Assembly: GCA_025355955.1 (NCBI GenBank)
Contig: JANXYP010000242.1
Coordinates: 1-47,508 of the forward strand
Direction of reading: 5' to 3'
DNA length: 47,508 bases
From: Chloroflexota bacterium
GTDB taxonomy: Bacteria > Chloroflexota > Chloroflexia > QHBQ01
Made by a program: the position numbers and the translations under genes. Shown here piece after piece: positions 33,174 through 40,323 of the stretch. The stretch's first letter is position 1, and each line of letters begins with the position of its first letter. The notes beneath the pieces are model-generated. The model was not told where the DNA came from. It saw nothing but the letters and a program-made list of their open reading frames with translations, and made no database searches.

Positions 33174-33698
33174 TTAGCTCTGTGCTTCACCCAGGCCCAG
33201 CCTGGCAATCTCCGTCTCGATCTGCTCTGCGCTCGGCAGGTCGCGTTTGCTATCGCCCACGTATATCCAGCGAATAATGCCGCTTTGATCAATGAGCAGG
33301 CACGCGGCGTGGGTGGTCTGCGGCCCATTGCGGCTGAGGACAAATGCCCCTATTACAAAGTCGCGGTGTAGGCCATATTCAGTGATAACCTTCATGTCGC
33401 TGTCAATCAGGTAAGGATAGCTTATCGGCTCACGTCGGAAGTAGCTAATCGCAATGTCGCGCCGCTGGTGCGCTATCCCTAGCACCTGGACACCGATCGC
33501 TTTGAAGTGTTCGTAGGGCGCTTCAAGCGCGGTAAGGTAAGCGCGACATTCATCGCACCAGGTACCCCGAAAGAACACCAGCAGCGCCGCGTTGCGCTTC
33601 AGCGTCTCGCTTAGTTGATGGCTTTTGCCCTGCACATCAGGCAGCGTAAAGTCCGGTGCATGGTCGCCAATATGGAGCTTCGTTTCGCTCAGGGGCAT
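33174..33698 (-). CDS. peroxiredoxin (AhpC/TSA family), copy B
   Basis: 174 residues, same architecture as copy A: GDHAPDFTLPDVQG, VFFRGTWCDECR (C48, C51), REPISYPYLIDSD. The two Cys are kept but CPDC has become CDEC, which may shift the redox potential. It is upstream of copy A in the same orientation, 95 bp away, and probably the first gene of the peroxiredoxin-DUF711-acetyltransferase unit. Confidence 0.85.
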   Translation of the reverse strand: MPLSETKLHIGDHAPDFTLPDVQGKSHQLSETLKRNAALLVFFRGTWCDECRAYLTALEAPYEHFKAIGVQVLGIAHQRRDIAISYFRREPISYPYLIDSDMKVITEYGLHRDFVIGAFVLSRNGPQTTHAACLLIDQSGIIRWIYVGDSKRDLPSAEQIETEIARLGLGEAQS

Positions 33699-33722
33699 CT
33701 ATGTAATCTCCTGGTAGCCAAA

Positions 33723-33868
33723 CTACGATAGGCATTGATGCGCTTCACCATTACCCCTCACCCAGCCTCTCCCGCAAGGGGAGAGGGGCAAATCCACTAC
33801 CCCTCACCCAGCCTCTCCCGCAAGGGGAGAGGAGCAAATCCACTCAGCACTCAGCACTCAAACCTCAG
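33723..33868. repeat. ATTGATGCGCTTCA motif, 2 x 46-bp tandem repeat and (AGCACTC)n heptamers
   Basis: The gap between peroxiredoxin B and arginine deiminase holds the GGCATTGATGCGCTTCA motif (33730). Two copies of a 46-bp unit containing CCTCTCCCGCAAGGGGAGAGG follow (33753-33844), then three AGCACTC 7-mers (about 33839-33860). Nothing coding. Confidence 0.85.
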
Positions 33869-33876
33869 CGCTCACG

Positions 33877-35367
33877 CTAATCTCGCAGTAGCGGCATGGT
33901 CATGCAGCGGGGGCCACCACGGGCGCGGGACAGCTCCTCGCCGCTGATCTGCAGCGCGTACTTCTTGCTGTAATCGTCGAAGTCCACCATAGTCGCGGCT
34001 GTGGCGCTGAGGCGGGGTTGGCCATCCGGCCCATCCTCCAGCAACGCACCAGCGGGGATGATGGTATAACCGTGCTGACTCAAGACCTCGTAGGTGCGCT
34101 CGTTGCGCTCGTAACCGACGATCAGGCCGGGGCGCAGGGTGAAGACATTGGCACCATCGGTCCACTGTTCGCGCTTCTGGTACAGCGCCGACTCGCCACC
34201 GCAGTGCAGCGCGGTCATTGCGCCCTCGTCGCCATGCAACTCGCGGCCCACCACCGCAACTAGCCCGGCCTCCTCTTCGTGTACCTCGGCTTCACCATTT
34301 CGCATCTCGATGCGTAGCAGGGCGCTGTGTTCGCTAGCTGGCAGGTGCTTGCTATGGCTGGTCAGCGGCGTGATCAGTGGCGGGTATACGAGACATTCAT
34401 ATTCGCTGGGCAGGGTGAAGATGGTGTCGAGGTGCATGGTGGCTCGCTGGCGGGGCATCAGCAGCACGTAGATGCGCCGCACTGGGCCACCGCGCTGCGC
34501 GAAGTTGCGGGCCAGTTCGTCAATCCCCTCGCGGCTGGTGCGTTCGCTGCAGCCCACAATCAGCACGTCCTCTTTCAAGATAATCACATCACCACCCTCG
34601 ATGGTCTGATGATCGGGTACGTCCCAGTGTGCTTCCTCAGCCAGAAGTTGGCTGTTCAGACGGTCGAACCACAGCGGCGGCGGGCCATCGGCGTTCCACA
34701 GGCGCGGCGAGTAGGTATAGGCGTAGCGCAGCAACAGCGGTTCGCGCCGCCGCGCTTGCCGCGCCATGTTGCTGATAATCACCCCATTGCCGCTAACCGC
34801 CGCCGGATCGCGCATGAACAGCAGGTTGGGGGTGGGAGCTAGCAGGAAGGGGCGCGACTCATCCGCCTCATAACCGTCGCCGAAGCCGTCGCCATCCTGG
34901 TCAGCGACATCGCTGTGACCGCCAATTAGAGTGTCCAGCAGTTCATCAACGCTAGCTTGATGCAGCAGCTTATACAGCACGGTACGCTCATGGTGTTCCA
35001 GCACCGCAGTCGTTTCGGTAGTTGCGCCCAACGCTACCAGCGCAGCTGGGTTCGCACTGGACTCCAGCGCGCAGACATCGCAGATCAGCCGGTCGCGCAC
35101 CTCATTGTCGTGCAGTACCTCGCGCAGTACATCGGTGAGCAAAATCGTCTCCGCCCCGCCGATGCCAAGCAACGCACGAAAGGCAGCGTGTTCCCGTTGC
35201 GCTTTCTTCACGAATAGAATATCGTCGAACAGGAACTCATCCTTGTTCTCCGGGCTAATCATCATCAATTCGCGCCCTGGCGCGTGCAACAACACCCGCT
35301 GCAACCGCCCGAACTCCGATGTTACATTCAGCGACCCACTACGCTGGGGGTCTATTTGGTAGGTCAA
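33877..35367 (-). CDS. arcA: arginine deiminase, with an inserted calcium-binding-like motif
   Basis: Hydrolyses arginine to citrulline and ammonia. The 496-residue product has the family landmarks: SEFGRLQRVLLHAPGRE at the start, PNLLFMRDP, TIEGGDV, ATMHLDTIFTL, and the C-terminal catalytic Cys in RGGPRCMTMPL (C488). Typical ADIs are near 410 residues. Part of the extra length is an insert around residues 153-170 with DQDGDGFGDGYEAD, which looks like a thrombospondin type 3 or EF-hand calcium loop. No ornithine carbamoyltransferase or carbamate kinase gene lies in the window, so a full deiminase pathway is not shown. It is transcribed toward the peroxiredoxin group. Confidence 0.85.
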   Translation of the reverse strand: MTYQIDPQRSGSLNVTSEFGRLQRVLLHAPGRELMMISPENKDEFLFDDILFVKKAQREHAAFRALLGIGGAETILLTDVLREVLHDNEVRDRLICDVCALESSANPAALVALGATTETTAVLEHHERTVLYKLLHQASVDELLDTLIGGHSDVADQDGDGFGDGYEADESRPFLLAPTPNLLFMRDPAAVSGNGVIISNMARQARRREPLLLRYAYTYSPRLWNADGPPPLWFDRLNSQLLAEEAHWDVPDHQTIEGGDVIILKEDVLIVGCSERTSREGIDELARNFAQRGGPVRRIYVLLMPRQRATMHLDTIFTLPSEYECLVYPPLITPLTSHSKHLPASEHSALLRIEMRNGEAEVHEEEAGLVAVVGRELHGDEGAMTALHCGGESALYQKREQWTDGANVFTLRPGLIVGYERNERTYEVLSQHGYTIIPAGALLEDGPDGQPRLSATAATMVDFDDYSKKYALQISGEELSRARGGPRCMTMPLLRD

Positions 35368-35390
35368 CTTTGTCCTCCGCTTTCTTGTTC

Positions 35391-35500
35391 ATTATGAATG
35401 TTGAATTGTGAATTAGGCCCGCGTGTGGTCGTGTCTGATATGGATGCTGGCTGCTAGCTTGCTATCCCCAATGCATAATTCAACATTATTCATAATTGCC
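35391..35500. repeat. inverted AT-rich repeats between arcA and argS
   Basis: ATTATGAATGTTGAATT at about 35391 and a reversed copy at about 35475-35498 flank about 60 bp. They look like another heptamer-type repeat family. No gene in this gap. Confidence 0.6.
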
Positions 35501-37708
35501 TTACATGGATTCCGGTGCGGCGATGCCCAGCACGGTGAGGCCGTTGCGTAGCGTTTGCTTCGCGGCATGGGTCAGGGCCAGGCGGGCCTGCGTCAGCGCA
35601 GGCGTTTCCGCTTTGATGATTGGACAATTATGGTAGAAATTGTTGAACGCATCGGCCAGGTCGAACAGGTAGATGCAGATGTTGACTGGTCGATACAGCT
35701 CCGCCGCTTTCGCGATCTCGTCAGGGTAGCGCCCGATCAGCTCCAGCAGCGCGGTCTCCTCGCCAGTCAGGATGGTGAAGTCGTAGTCGGACCCTCTCCC
35801 AGCCTCCCCCACCGGGGGAGGAGTCAGGTTAGTCTCCCCCGTTGAGTATGTAGGGGCGAACGGTTGTTCGCCCTGGGCAGCCACCGCCGTTGAGTATGTA
35901 GGGGCGAACCGTTCGCCCTGGGCAGCTTTCTCCAGCACGCGGCAGGCGCGGGCGTGGGCATACTGGATGTAGGGTGCGCTCTGGCCCTCGAAGTTTAGCG
36001 CGGTGTCCCAATCGAAGACGATCACCTTGTTCAAATCCTTGTTCAGCATCTCGAAGCGCAGCGCACCGAAGGCGACCTGCTCGGCAATGTCGCGTTTGGC
36101 GATGTCGTCGAGTTCGGGGTTCTTCTCATTGATGATACTCAGCGCCTTATCCACCGCGCCAGCGGCAATGTCCTCATAAAACAGCACGTTGCCCTTGCGC
36201 GACGACATCGCCCCCCCCTTCATTGTGACCATCTCGTAGCCCAGGTGGGTGAAGCGGTCGACGTTAGGGAAGCCGAGCAGCTCAATCAGCTTGAACACCT
36301 GCTCGAAGTAGAGGCTCTGGCGTACATCCACACAATAAACTAGCCGATCAGCGTGGAAGTCGGCTAGCTTGACGCGAGCGAGGGCGATATCCTTGCTGCC
36401 ATAGAGGCTGGTGCCGTCGCTGCGAAGCAGCACAATGGTGCGCCACACCTCTTTCGGCGAACCGTCGGGGTTCTTCGCGTTCAGTTGCCTGGCATACTTG
36501 GCCGCCAGTTCAGGGTTCTTGCGTAGCTGCTCGTCAATCTTGACGAAGACGGTGCCGGTAGGTCGCTCGTCGGTGGCAATGCCGCGCTTGATTAGCTCCT
36601 CGGTCAGCGTTACCCCTTCTACCTCTACCTCGCTCTCGAAGAACCATTGGTCGAACTGCACGTTAAGCTGTTGATAGATGCGGTAAAACTCCTCCATGCT
36701 CCACGCTTTGGTGCGTTGCCAGAGCGCGATCAAGTCGGGGTCGCGAGCCTCCCACTGCCGCCACAACGCAGCCTGCTCTGCCTTCCAGCCGTCTACCTGC
36801 GGCCACCAGTCCATATGCGCGTCCAGCCTGGCGTACTCCGCCCGATCCTCTGTGTCAACATCAGACGTTGGCAACCACTCGCCCAGCCGCGCCCACGCCC
36901 CAAGTAGGAGGTCGTGATCGGCGAACGCGCCGTAGTCAGGCCTATCCTTGCTGGGTAGCGAACTGATCAAATAGCTGGCATCAGGGTGGTGGGCGCTTGC
37001 CTCTTGCAGATAGTCGAATGCCGCTGCCTTCGCACCAGCATGGTCACGCACCAGTCGCTGGCTGAGTGCCAGCACCTCATTCTTGTATTCGGTGCGGGCG
37101 TTACCCTCGACGTAGACGCGGTTCAGCCAGATGCCGCGCTGGTGGGGCGGCTCTTCGTCCTTGTGGAAGCGCAGATAGCACCACAGGCTTTTAATCACGT
37201 GTGCGCCCATGTCGCCAATATAATTCGCGCCAATCACCTCGAAACCAGATGCGCGCAGGATATTGACCACGCTGCTGCCCAGGCAGGCATTGCGTAGGTG
37301 GCCGACATGGAACGCCTTGTGCGTGTTCGGCTGCGAGAACTCCACCATGATGCGCTCGTTCCTGGTGGGGCCGTTGCCGTAATAATCACCCTCATTGTCT
37401 ACTGCCGCGATTACCTGATTGGCGAACCACGAGGTGTTCAGATAGACGTTGATGTAGCCATTCATCGCCTCGACCCGTGCCACTTCGCGGCGGGTGGGCA
37501 ACGCGGCGACAATGCGCTCGGCTAGCTGCGCCGGATTGGTCGCCGCCTGCTTCGCAAGCTGGAAGCTGACGCTGCAGGCATAGCCCCATTTACCTGCGAA
37601 CTGGCCGGACAGCGGCTTCAATTCGATATTCTCTGGGGCGTTTAGCCCAATCGCGCTGATTGCTGTTATTATATCGCTGGCAAGCTCACTGCGGATGTCG
37701 TTGTACAT
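35501..37708 (-). CDS. argS: arginyl-tRNA synthetase with a palindrome-encoded insert
   Basis: Charges tRNA-Arg with arginine. The 735-residue product has the HIGH-type motif in FSQPNTHKAFHVGHLRN, a KMSKS-like loop GGAMSSRKGN, the substrate segment QSAPYIQYAHARACR, and the DALR anticodon domain (YRPVNICIYLFDLADAFNNFY). Between the catalytic and anticodon domains (about residues 595-640) is a stretch with no counterpart in ArgRS: AAQGERFAPTYSTAV, a second near copy, and TPPPVGEAGRGS. It is encoded by three palindromic repeats at 35789-35926 and stays in frame. I chose ATG 37708, with GGGGA upstream, over the track start at TTG 37732. Confidence 0.9.
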   Translation of the reverse strand: MYNDIRSELASDIITAISAIGLNAPENIELKPLSGQFAGKWGYACSVSFQLAKQAATNPAQLAERIVAALPTRREVARVEAMNGYINVYLNTSWFANQVIAAVDNEGDYYGNGPTRNERIMVEFSQPNTHKAFHVGHLRNACLGSSVVNILRASGFEVIGANYIGDMGAHVIKSLWCYLRFHKDEEPPHQRGIWLNRVYVEGNARTEYKNEVLALSQRLVRDHAGAKAAAFDYLQEASAHHPDASYLISSLPSKDRPDYGAFADHDLLLGAWARLGEWLPTSDVDTEDRAEYARLDAHMDWWPQVDGWKAEQAALWRQWEARDPDLIALWQRTKAWSMEEFYRIYQQLNVQFDQWFFESEVEVEGVTLTEELIKRGIATDERPTGTVFVKIDEQLRKNPELAAKYARQLNAKNPDGSPKEVWRTIVLLRSDGTSLYGSKDIALARVKLADFHADRLVYCVDVRQSLYFEQVFKLIELLGFPNVDRFTHLGYEMVTMKGGAMSSRKGNVLFYEDIAAGAVDKALSIINEKNPELDDIAKRDIAEQVAFGALRFEMLNKDLNKVIVFDWDTALNFEGQSAPYIQYAHARACRVLEKAAQGERFAPTYSTAVAAQGEQPFAPTYSTGETNLTPPPVGEAGRGSDYDFTILTGEETALLELIGRYPDEIAKAAELYRPVNICIYLFDLADAFNNFYHNCPIIKAETPALTQARLALTHAAKQTLRNGLTVLGIAAPESM
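35789..35926. repeat. three palindromes inside argS, translated in frame
   Basis: Two family 1 units embedded in longer direct repeats (35841-35881 and 35889-35926, starting exactly 48 bp apart) and one family 2 unit (35789-35825). The two family 1 copies differ by a 3-bp loss inside the loop, so the frame is kept. Confidence 0.9.
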
Positions 37709-37748
37709 ATCGCTCAATCCCCAATCAGTCAAAGTTCAAGTTAATCTA

Positions 37749-37757
37749 ATTATACCA
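37749..37757 (-). promoter_or_regulatory. extended -10 promoter of argS
   Basis: On the minus strand TGGTATAAT, a TGn-extended -10 box, lies about 40 nt before the argS ATG. The -35 region is weak, as often with this promoter type. Confidence 0.6.
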
Positions 37758-37818
37758 TATCTAACTCCTCGTAGAGATAGCTGCATCTTGAAAACGGCAC
37801 GAGATGGGTTATAAAAGT

Positions 37819-37894
37819 TACCTTATCGGTAAGGTAGGGACGGATAGGCAAGGTCGAGCAGGCCAGCTTCATAACGAGGCTGGCTCTTTCTCTT
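37819..37894 (+). promoter_or_regulatory. two hairpins in the argS/receiver intergenic region
   Basis: TACCTTA-TCGG-TAAGGTA forms a perfect small hairpin (37819-37836). GAGCAGGCCAGC ... GCTGGCTC followed by TTTCTCTT (37856-37894) looks like a weak intrinsic terminator. They may isolate the argS promoter from the phosphate-type promoter downstream. Confidence 0.45.
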
Positions 37895-37920
37895 CCCCCG
37901 GCCTCCTGTTCCTGGTTGCT

Positions 37921-37997
37921 CTTAACAACCCCTTAACAAACTCTTTACTTACCGTTAAACTGAACTTAAACCGAGTTTAATCCCCCTCGCTTATACT
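37921..37997 (+). promoter_or_regulatory. Pho-box-like promoter: six 8-bp repeats at 11-bp spacing plus -10 box
   Basis: CTTAACAA, CTTAACAA, CTTTACTT, GTTAAACT, CTTAAACC and TTTAATCC start at 37921, 37932, 37943, 37954, 37965 and 37976, each separated by 3 nt. A TATACT -10 box lies at 37992-37997, 8 nt after the last repeat. Tandem CTTAACC-type repeats every 11 bp placed against the -10 box are the known layout of PhoB/SphR-activated promoters. A PstS-like gene is 1.1 kb downstream, which supports phosphate-starvation control. Confidence 0.7.
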
Positions 37998-38165
37998 ACC
38001 CCTGCAACCATGAAGCAACGTCAACCCAGCGGCAAGCAGTACCCAGCAATTTTCGTTCTCTATATCTTCCACCTCACTACCCCGCCTCAGTTATCCCCTC
38101 GCTTGGCAGCCAGTGCGCCCCCCGCGCTGTGCTGCTTGGGGAAAGAGAGCAGGACTGACGTTAAT

Positions 38166-38606
38166 ATGAGTGCAATCTTGCTAATCCAGGACGATACCAG
38201 CGTGCAGCGGGCGATCAGCCGTCCGTTGGAGCGGGCGGGCCATCGCGTGGTGATCCTGGAAGAGCCGCTGCTGGCTATTGATCTGCTGGATTACCCCAAC
38301 ATCCACTTCGACCTGATCATTGCCGATGTCGCCAGCTTCCGCTATGCTCACCACCAGAATACGCTGGGCCTGCTTTATCGCCGCGCCAGCGCAGTTGGCA
38401 GCCAGGTGCTGGCCTGCACTACCCGTGGCGACCTGCGCCTCTGCGGTCGCTACAGCAACTTGCCCAATCCGTTGCTTACCACCCGCTTTCTGCGCCTGGT
38501 CAGCGCCCTGGTCGCTCCCGATGCGCCACTGGCCGATACGTCAGATATGCCGCCAAGCGAGGTTGCACGGTCGGAAGCCTATACCTGTCTGGGTAGCGGC
38601 AAGTAG
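38166..38606 (+). CDS. stand-alone response-regulator receiver-like protein, degenerate
   Basis: From ATG 38166, 146 residues with a CheY-like pattern: acidic pair D9-D10 in LLIQDD and a candidate phospho-Asp D54 in IIADVASF. The conserved Lys-Pro near the C-terminus is replaced by Asn-Pro (LPNPLLTTRFL). The switch may therefore be altered or phosphorylation-independent. There is no output domain. The track ORF starts at 38010; that ATG lies only 12 nt after the -10 box, so a leaderless longer form is possible, but its first 52 residues look non-conserved. It is the first gene under the Pho-box-like promoter. Confidence 0.6.
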   Translation: MSAILLIQDDTSVQRAISRPLERAGHRVVILEEPLLAIDLLDYPNIHFDLIIADVASFRYAHHQNTLGLLYRRASAVGSQVLACTTRGDLRLCGRYSNLPNPLLTTRFLRLVSALVAPDAPLADTSDMPPSEVARSEAYTCLGSGK

Positions 38607-38638
38607 CCTAATTCGTGATTAGCTGAATACAAAATGTG

Positions 38639-38667
38639 TTTACTTATCAGCGGTCTGGATGTATAAT
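38639..38667 (+). promoter_or_regulatory. sigma-70-like promoter of the acidic protein gene
   Basis: TTTACT, a 17-nt spacer and TATAAT, about 85 nt before the ATG at 38753. Confidence 0.6.
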
Positions 38668-38752
38668 TGCAGCGCAGGGGCAATCCGATGGCAATGCCAC
38701 CCGCCCCCACCTGCAACCTTATACGTTTTCTATTGAAGAGGAGGAAGTCCAG

Positions 38753-39085
38753 ATGACCGCTTTCACTTTTCCCACCGTAGAGCCGCCCTATCGCCCCGCT
38801 CTCATCCCGCTGCTCGGCAATCTCTCATTGGCCGATGAAGCCATACCTGCCGAGGAGTTGGAGGACGAGGAGTTGGATGACGAAGAATTGGATGACGAGG
38901 AGTTGGACGACGAGGATGACGATCTCGACGAGGACGATATTGACGGCGATGACCTCGACGATGATGACGACGAAGAGTTTGAGGAGCTGGACGACGATGA
39001 CCTCGACGATGAGGACGACGAAGAGTTTGAAGACGACGAAGACCTCGACGATGAGGAAGAGGACGTAGTAGCCGAGGGTCAGTAA
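38753..39085 (+). CDS. extremely acidic low-complexity protein
   Basis: 110 residues. The first 30 are ordinary (MTAFTFPTVEPPYRPALIPL); after that nearly every residue is Asp or Glu with spaced Leu/Phe (EELDDEELDDEELDDEDDDL). Such tails occur in proteins that bind Ca2+, mimic nucleic acid or hold basic partners, but no function is implied here. ATG 38753 is preceded by GAGGAGGAA, a strong site, and it has its own promoter, so it is a real gene rather than an artefact. It lies directly upstream of the PstS-like gene (68 bp). Confidence 0.65.
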   Translation: MTAFTFPTVEPPYRPALIPLLGNLSLADEAIPAEELEDEELDDEELDDEELDDEDDDLDEDDIDGDDLDDDDDEEFEELDDDDLDDEDDEEFEDDEDLDDEEEDVVAEGQ

Positions 39086-39152
39086 GCGGCTCGCCATCGT
39101 TATTTTGCAGATGGGCGGGCTGATTGTAAGCGCAAAGAAAGGCGATACTACT

Positions 39153-40238
39153 ATGCCCGCCCATCTAGGCCGCCCCTTGCGGGCTGCCAGCTTCACCACG
39201 ATTGTCAGCATCTTCCTGATAATAGCTACTTTGGCTAGTTGTGGTGGGGATAGCGCCACCACTGCGACTCCTACCACAACCACCAACTCCACCCCTGGCG
39301 CTACCCTCTCTTCTAGCAGCACGCAAGCCCCCCCGATCAGTAGCACCCCCACCAGTAGCGCCTCGCCAACTGCCACCAGCAATAGCCCGATCAGCAGCAC
39401 CCCCTCTACCATGCCTGTTACCAGCACGGCGGCGATTTCCAGCAGCGGCAAGACCACCATCACCAGCGTCGGCTCGACCGCGCTCTACCCTTTGATTGTC
39501 GAGGCGGCCAAGCAGTTTAAGGTGCTGCGCCCCGATATCGAGGTGCTGATCGACATTGGCGGCAGCGGCGCGGGCCTCACCCGTGTCGCCGCTGACGAGG
39601 TGAATATCGGCAACTCAGATATATACGCCGAAGATCGGGCGGGCATTGATGCAAGCTCATTGGAGGATCACCAGGTCTGCGGCCAGGGCTTCGCGGTCGC
39701 GGTCAATAACGATGTCAAGGTTGACAATCTGACTCGCCAACAGGTAGTAGACATCTTTACCGCAAAGGTCACTAACTGGAAGGATGTTGGCGGCCAGGAC
39801 CTGAAAATCCAGATTATCGCCCGCCCCAAGGGCAGTGGCACGCGCACCACCTTCGACCGCCTTGCCCTCAACAATGCCAAACACAATGGCTCTGTAAACG
39901 AGGCCAACGGCATCAACCTGACTCAGGACTCGAACGCCACCGTCGCCAAAGCCATCGCTAGCACTCCTGGTGCGATCGGCTATCTCGGCCTCGCCTATCT
40001 CAACACCAGCAACGCAGTCAAGAAGGTGAAGTACAACGGCGTAGATGCGACCACCGACAACATCATCAACGGCAGCTATCCGATCTGGTCCTACGGCCAT
40101 ATGTACACCAAAGGCACGCCTGACCTCGCCTCGCAAGCCTTCATCACTTTCATCCTCAGCGACAAGTTCCAGAACGAAACCGTTGGCAAGTTTGACTACA
40201 TCCCTATCAGCAAGTTGCAGAACGTGAAAGCGCCATGA
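39153..40238 (+). CDS. pstS: phosphate ABC transporter substrate-binding lipoprotein (PstS family)
   Basis: 361 residues: lipoprotein signal with lipobox TLASC, a long Ser/Thr/Pro linker (about residues 35-95), then the PstS domain. Phosphate-contact motifs are recognisable: GSTALYPLIVEAAKQF, IGGSGAGLTRV with NIGNSDIYAED, and RPKGSGTRTTFDRLAL. PstS captures inorganic phosphate outside the membrane and hands it to PstCAB, none of which is in the window. The ATG at 39153 is taken because it gives a proper signal peptide. The Pho-box-like promoter lies 1.1 kb upstream in the same orientation. Confidence 0.85.
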   Translation: MPAHLGRPLRAASFTTIVSIFLIIATLASCGGDSATTATPTTTTNSTPGATLSSSSTQAPPISSTPTSSASPTATSNSPISSTPSTMPVTSTAAISSSGKTTITSVGSTALYPLIVEAAKQFKVLRPDIEVLIDIGGSGAGLTRVAADEVNIGNSDIYAEDRAGIDASSLEDHQVCGQGFAVAVNNDVKVDNLTRQQVVDIFTAKVTNWKDVGGQDLKIQIIARPKGSGTRTTFDRLALNNAKHNGSVNEANGINLTQDSNATVAKAIASTPGAIGYLGLAYLNTSNAVKKVKYNGVDATTDNIINGSYPIWSYGHMYTKGTPDLASQAFITFILSDKFQNETVGKFDYIPISKLQNVKAP

Positions 40239-40323
40239 CAGTTGCATTAAGCAGACTGGTGTTGGTCGCAGGTGGAATAGCGGCTCTGTCCTTCTCTAAA
40301 TCAGGTTACTCGGAGCAAACCAC

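Noticed and set aside
33753-33844. Possible CRISPR array at the repeated 46-bp units
   Set aside because: Only two directly adjacent copies with no variable spacers and no cas genes.
37733-37920. T-box or other riboswitch upstream of argS
   Set aside because: The predicted argS leader is only about 35 nt, with no T-box sequence or specifier stem.
38802-39463. Minus-strand ORFs opposite the acidic protein and PstS genes (Arg/His/Pro-rich and Val-rich translations)
   Set aside because: They are the antisense of GAT/GAC/GAG codon runs, without ribosome binding sites or protein-like composition.
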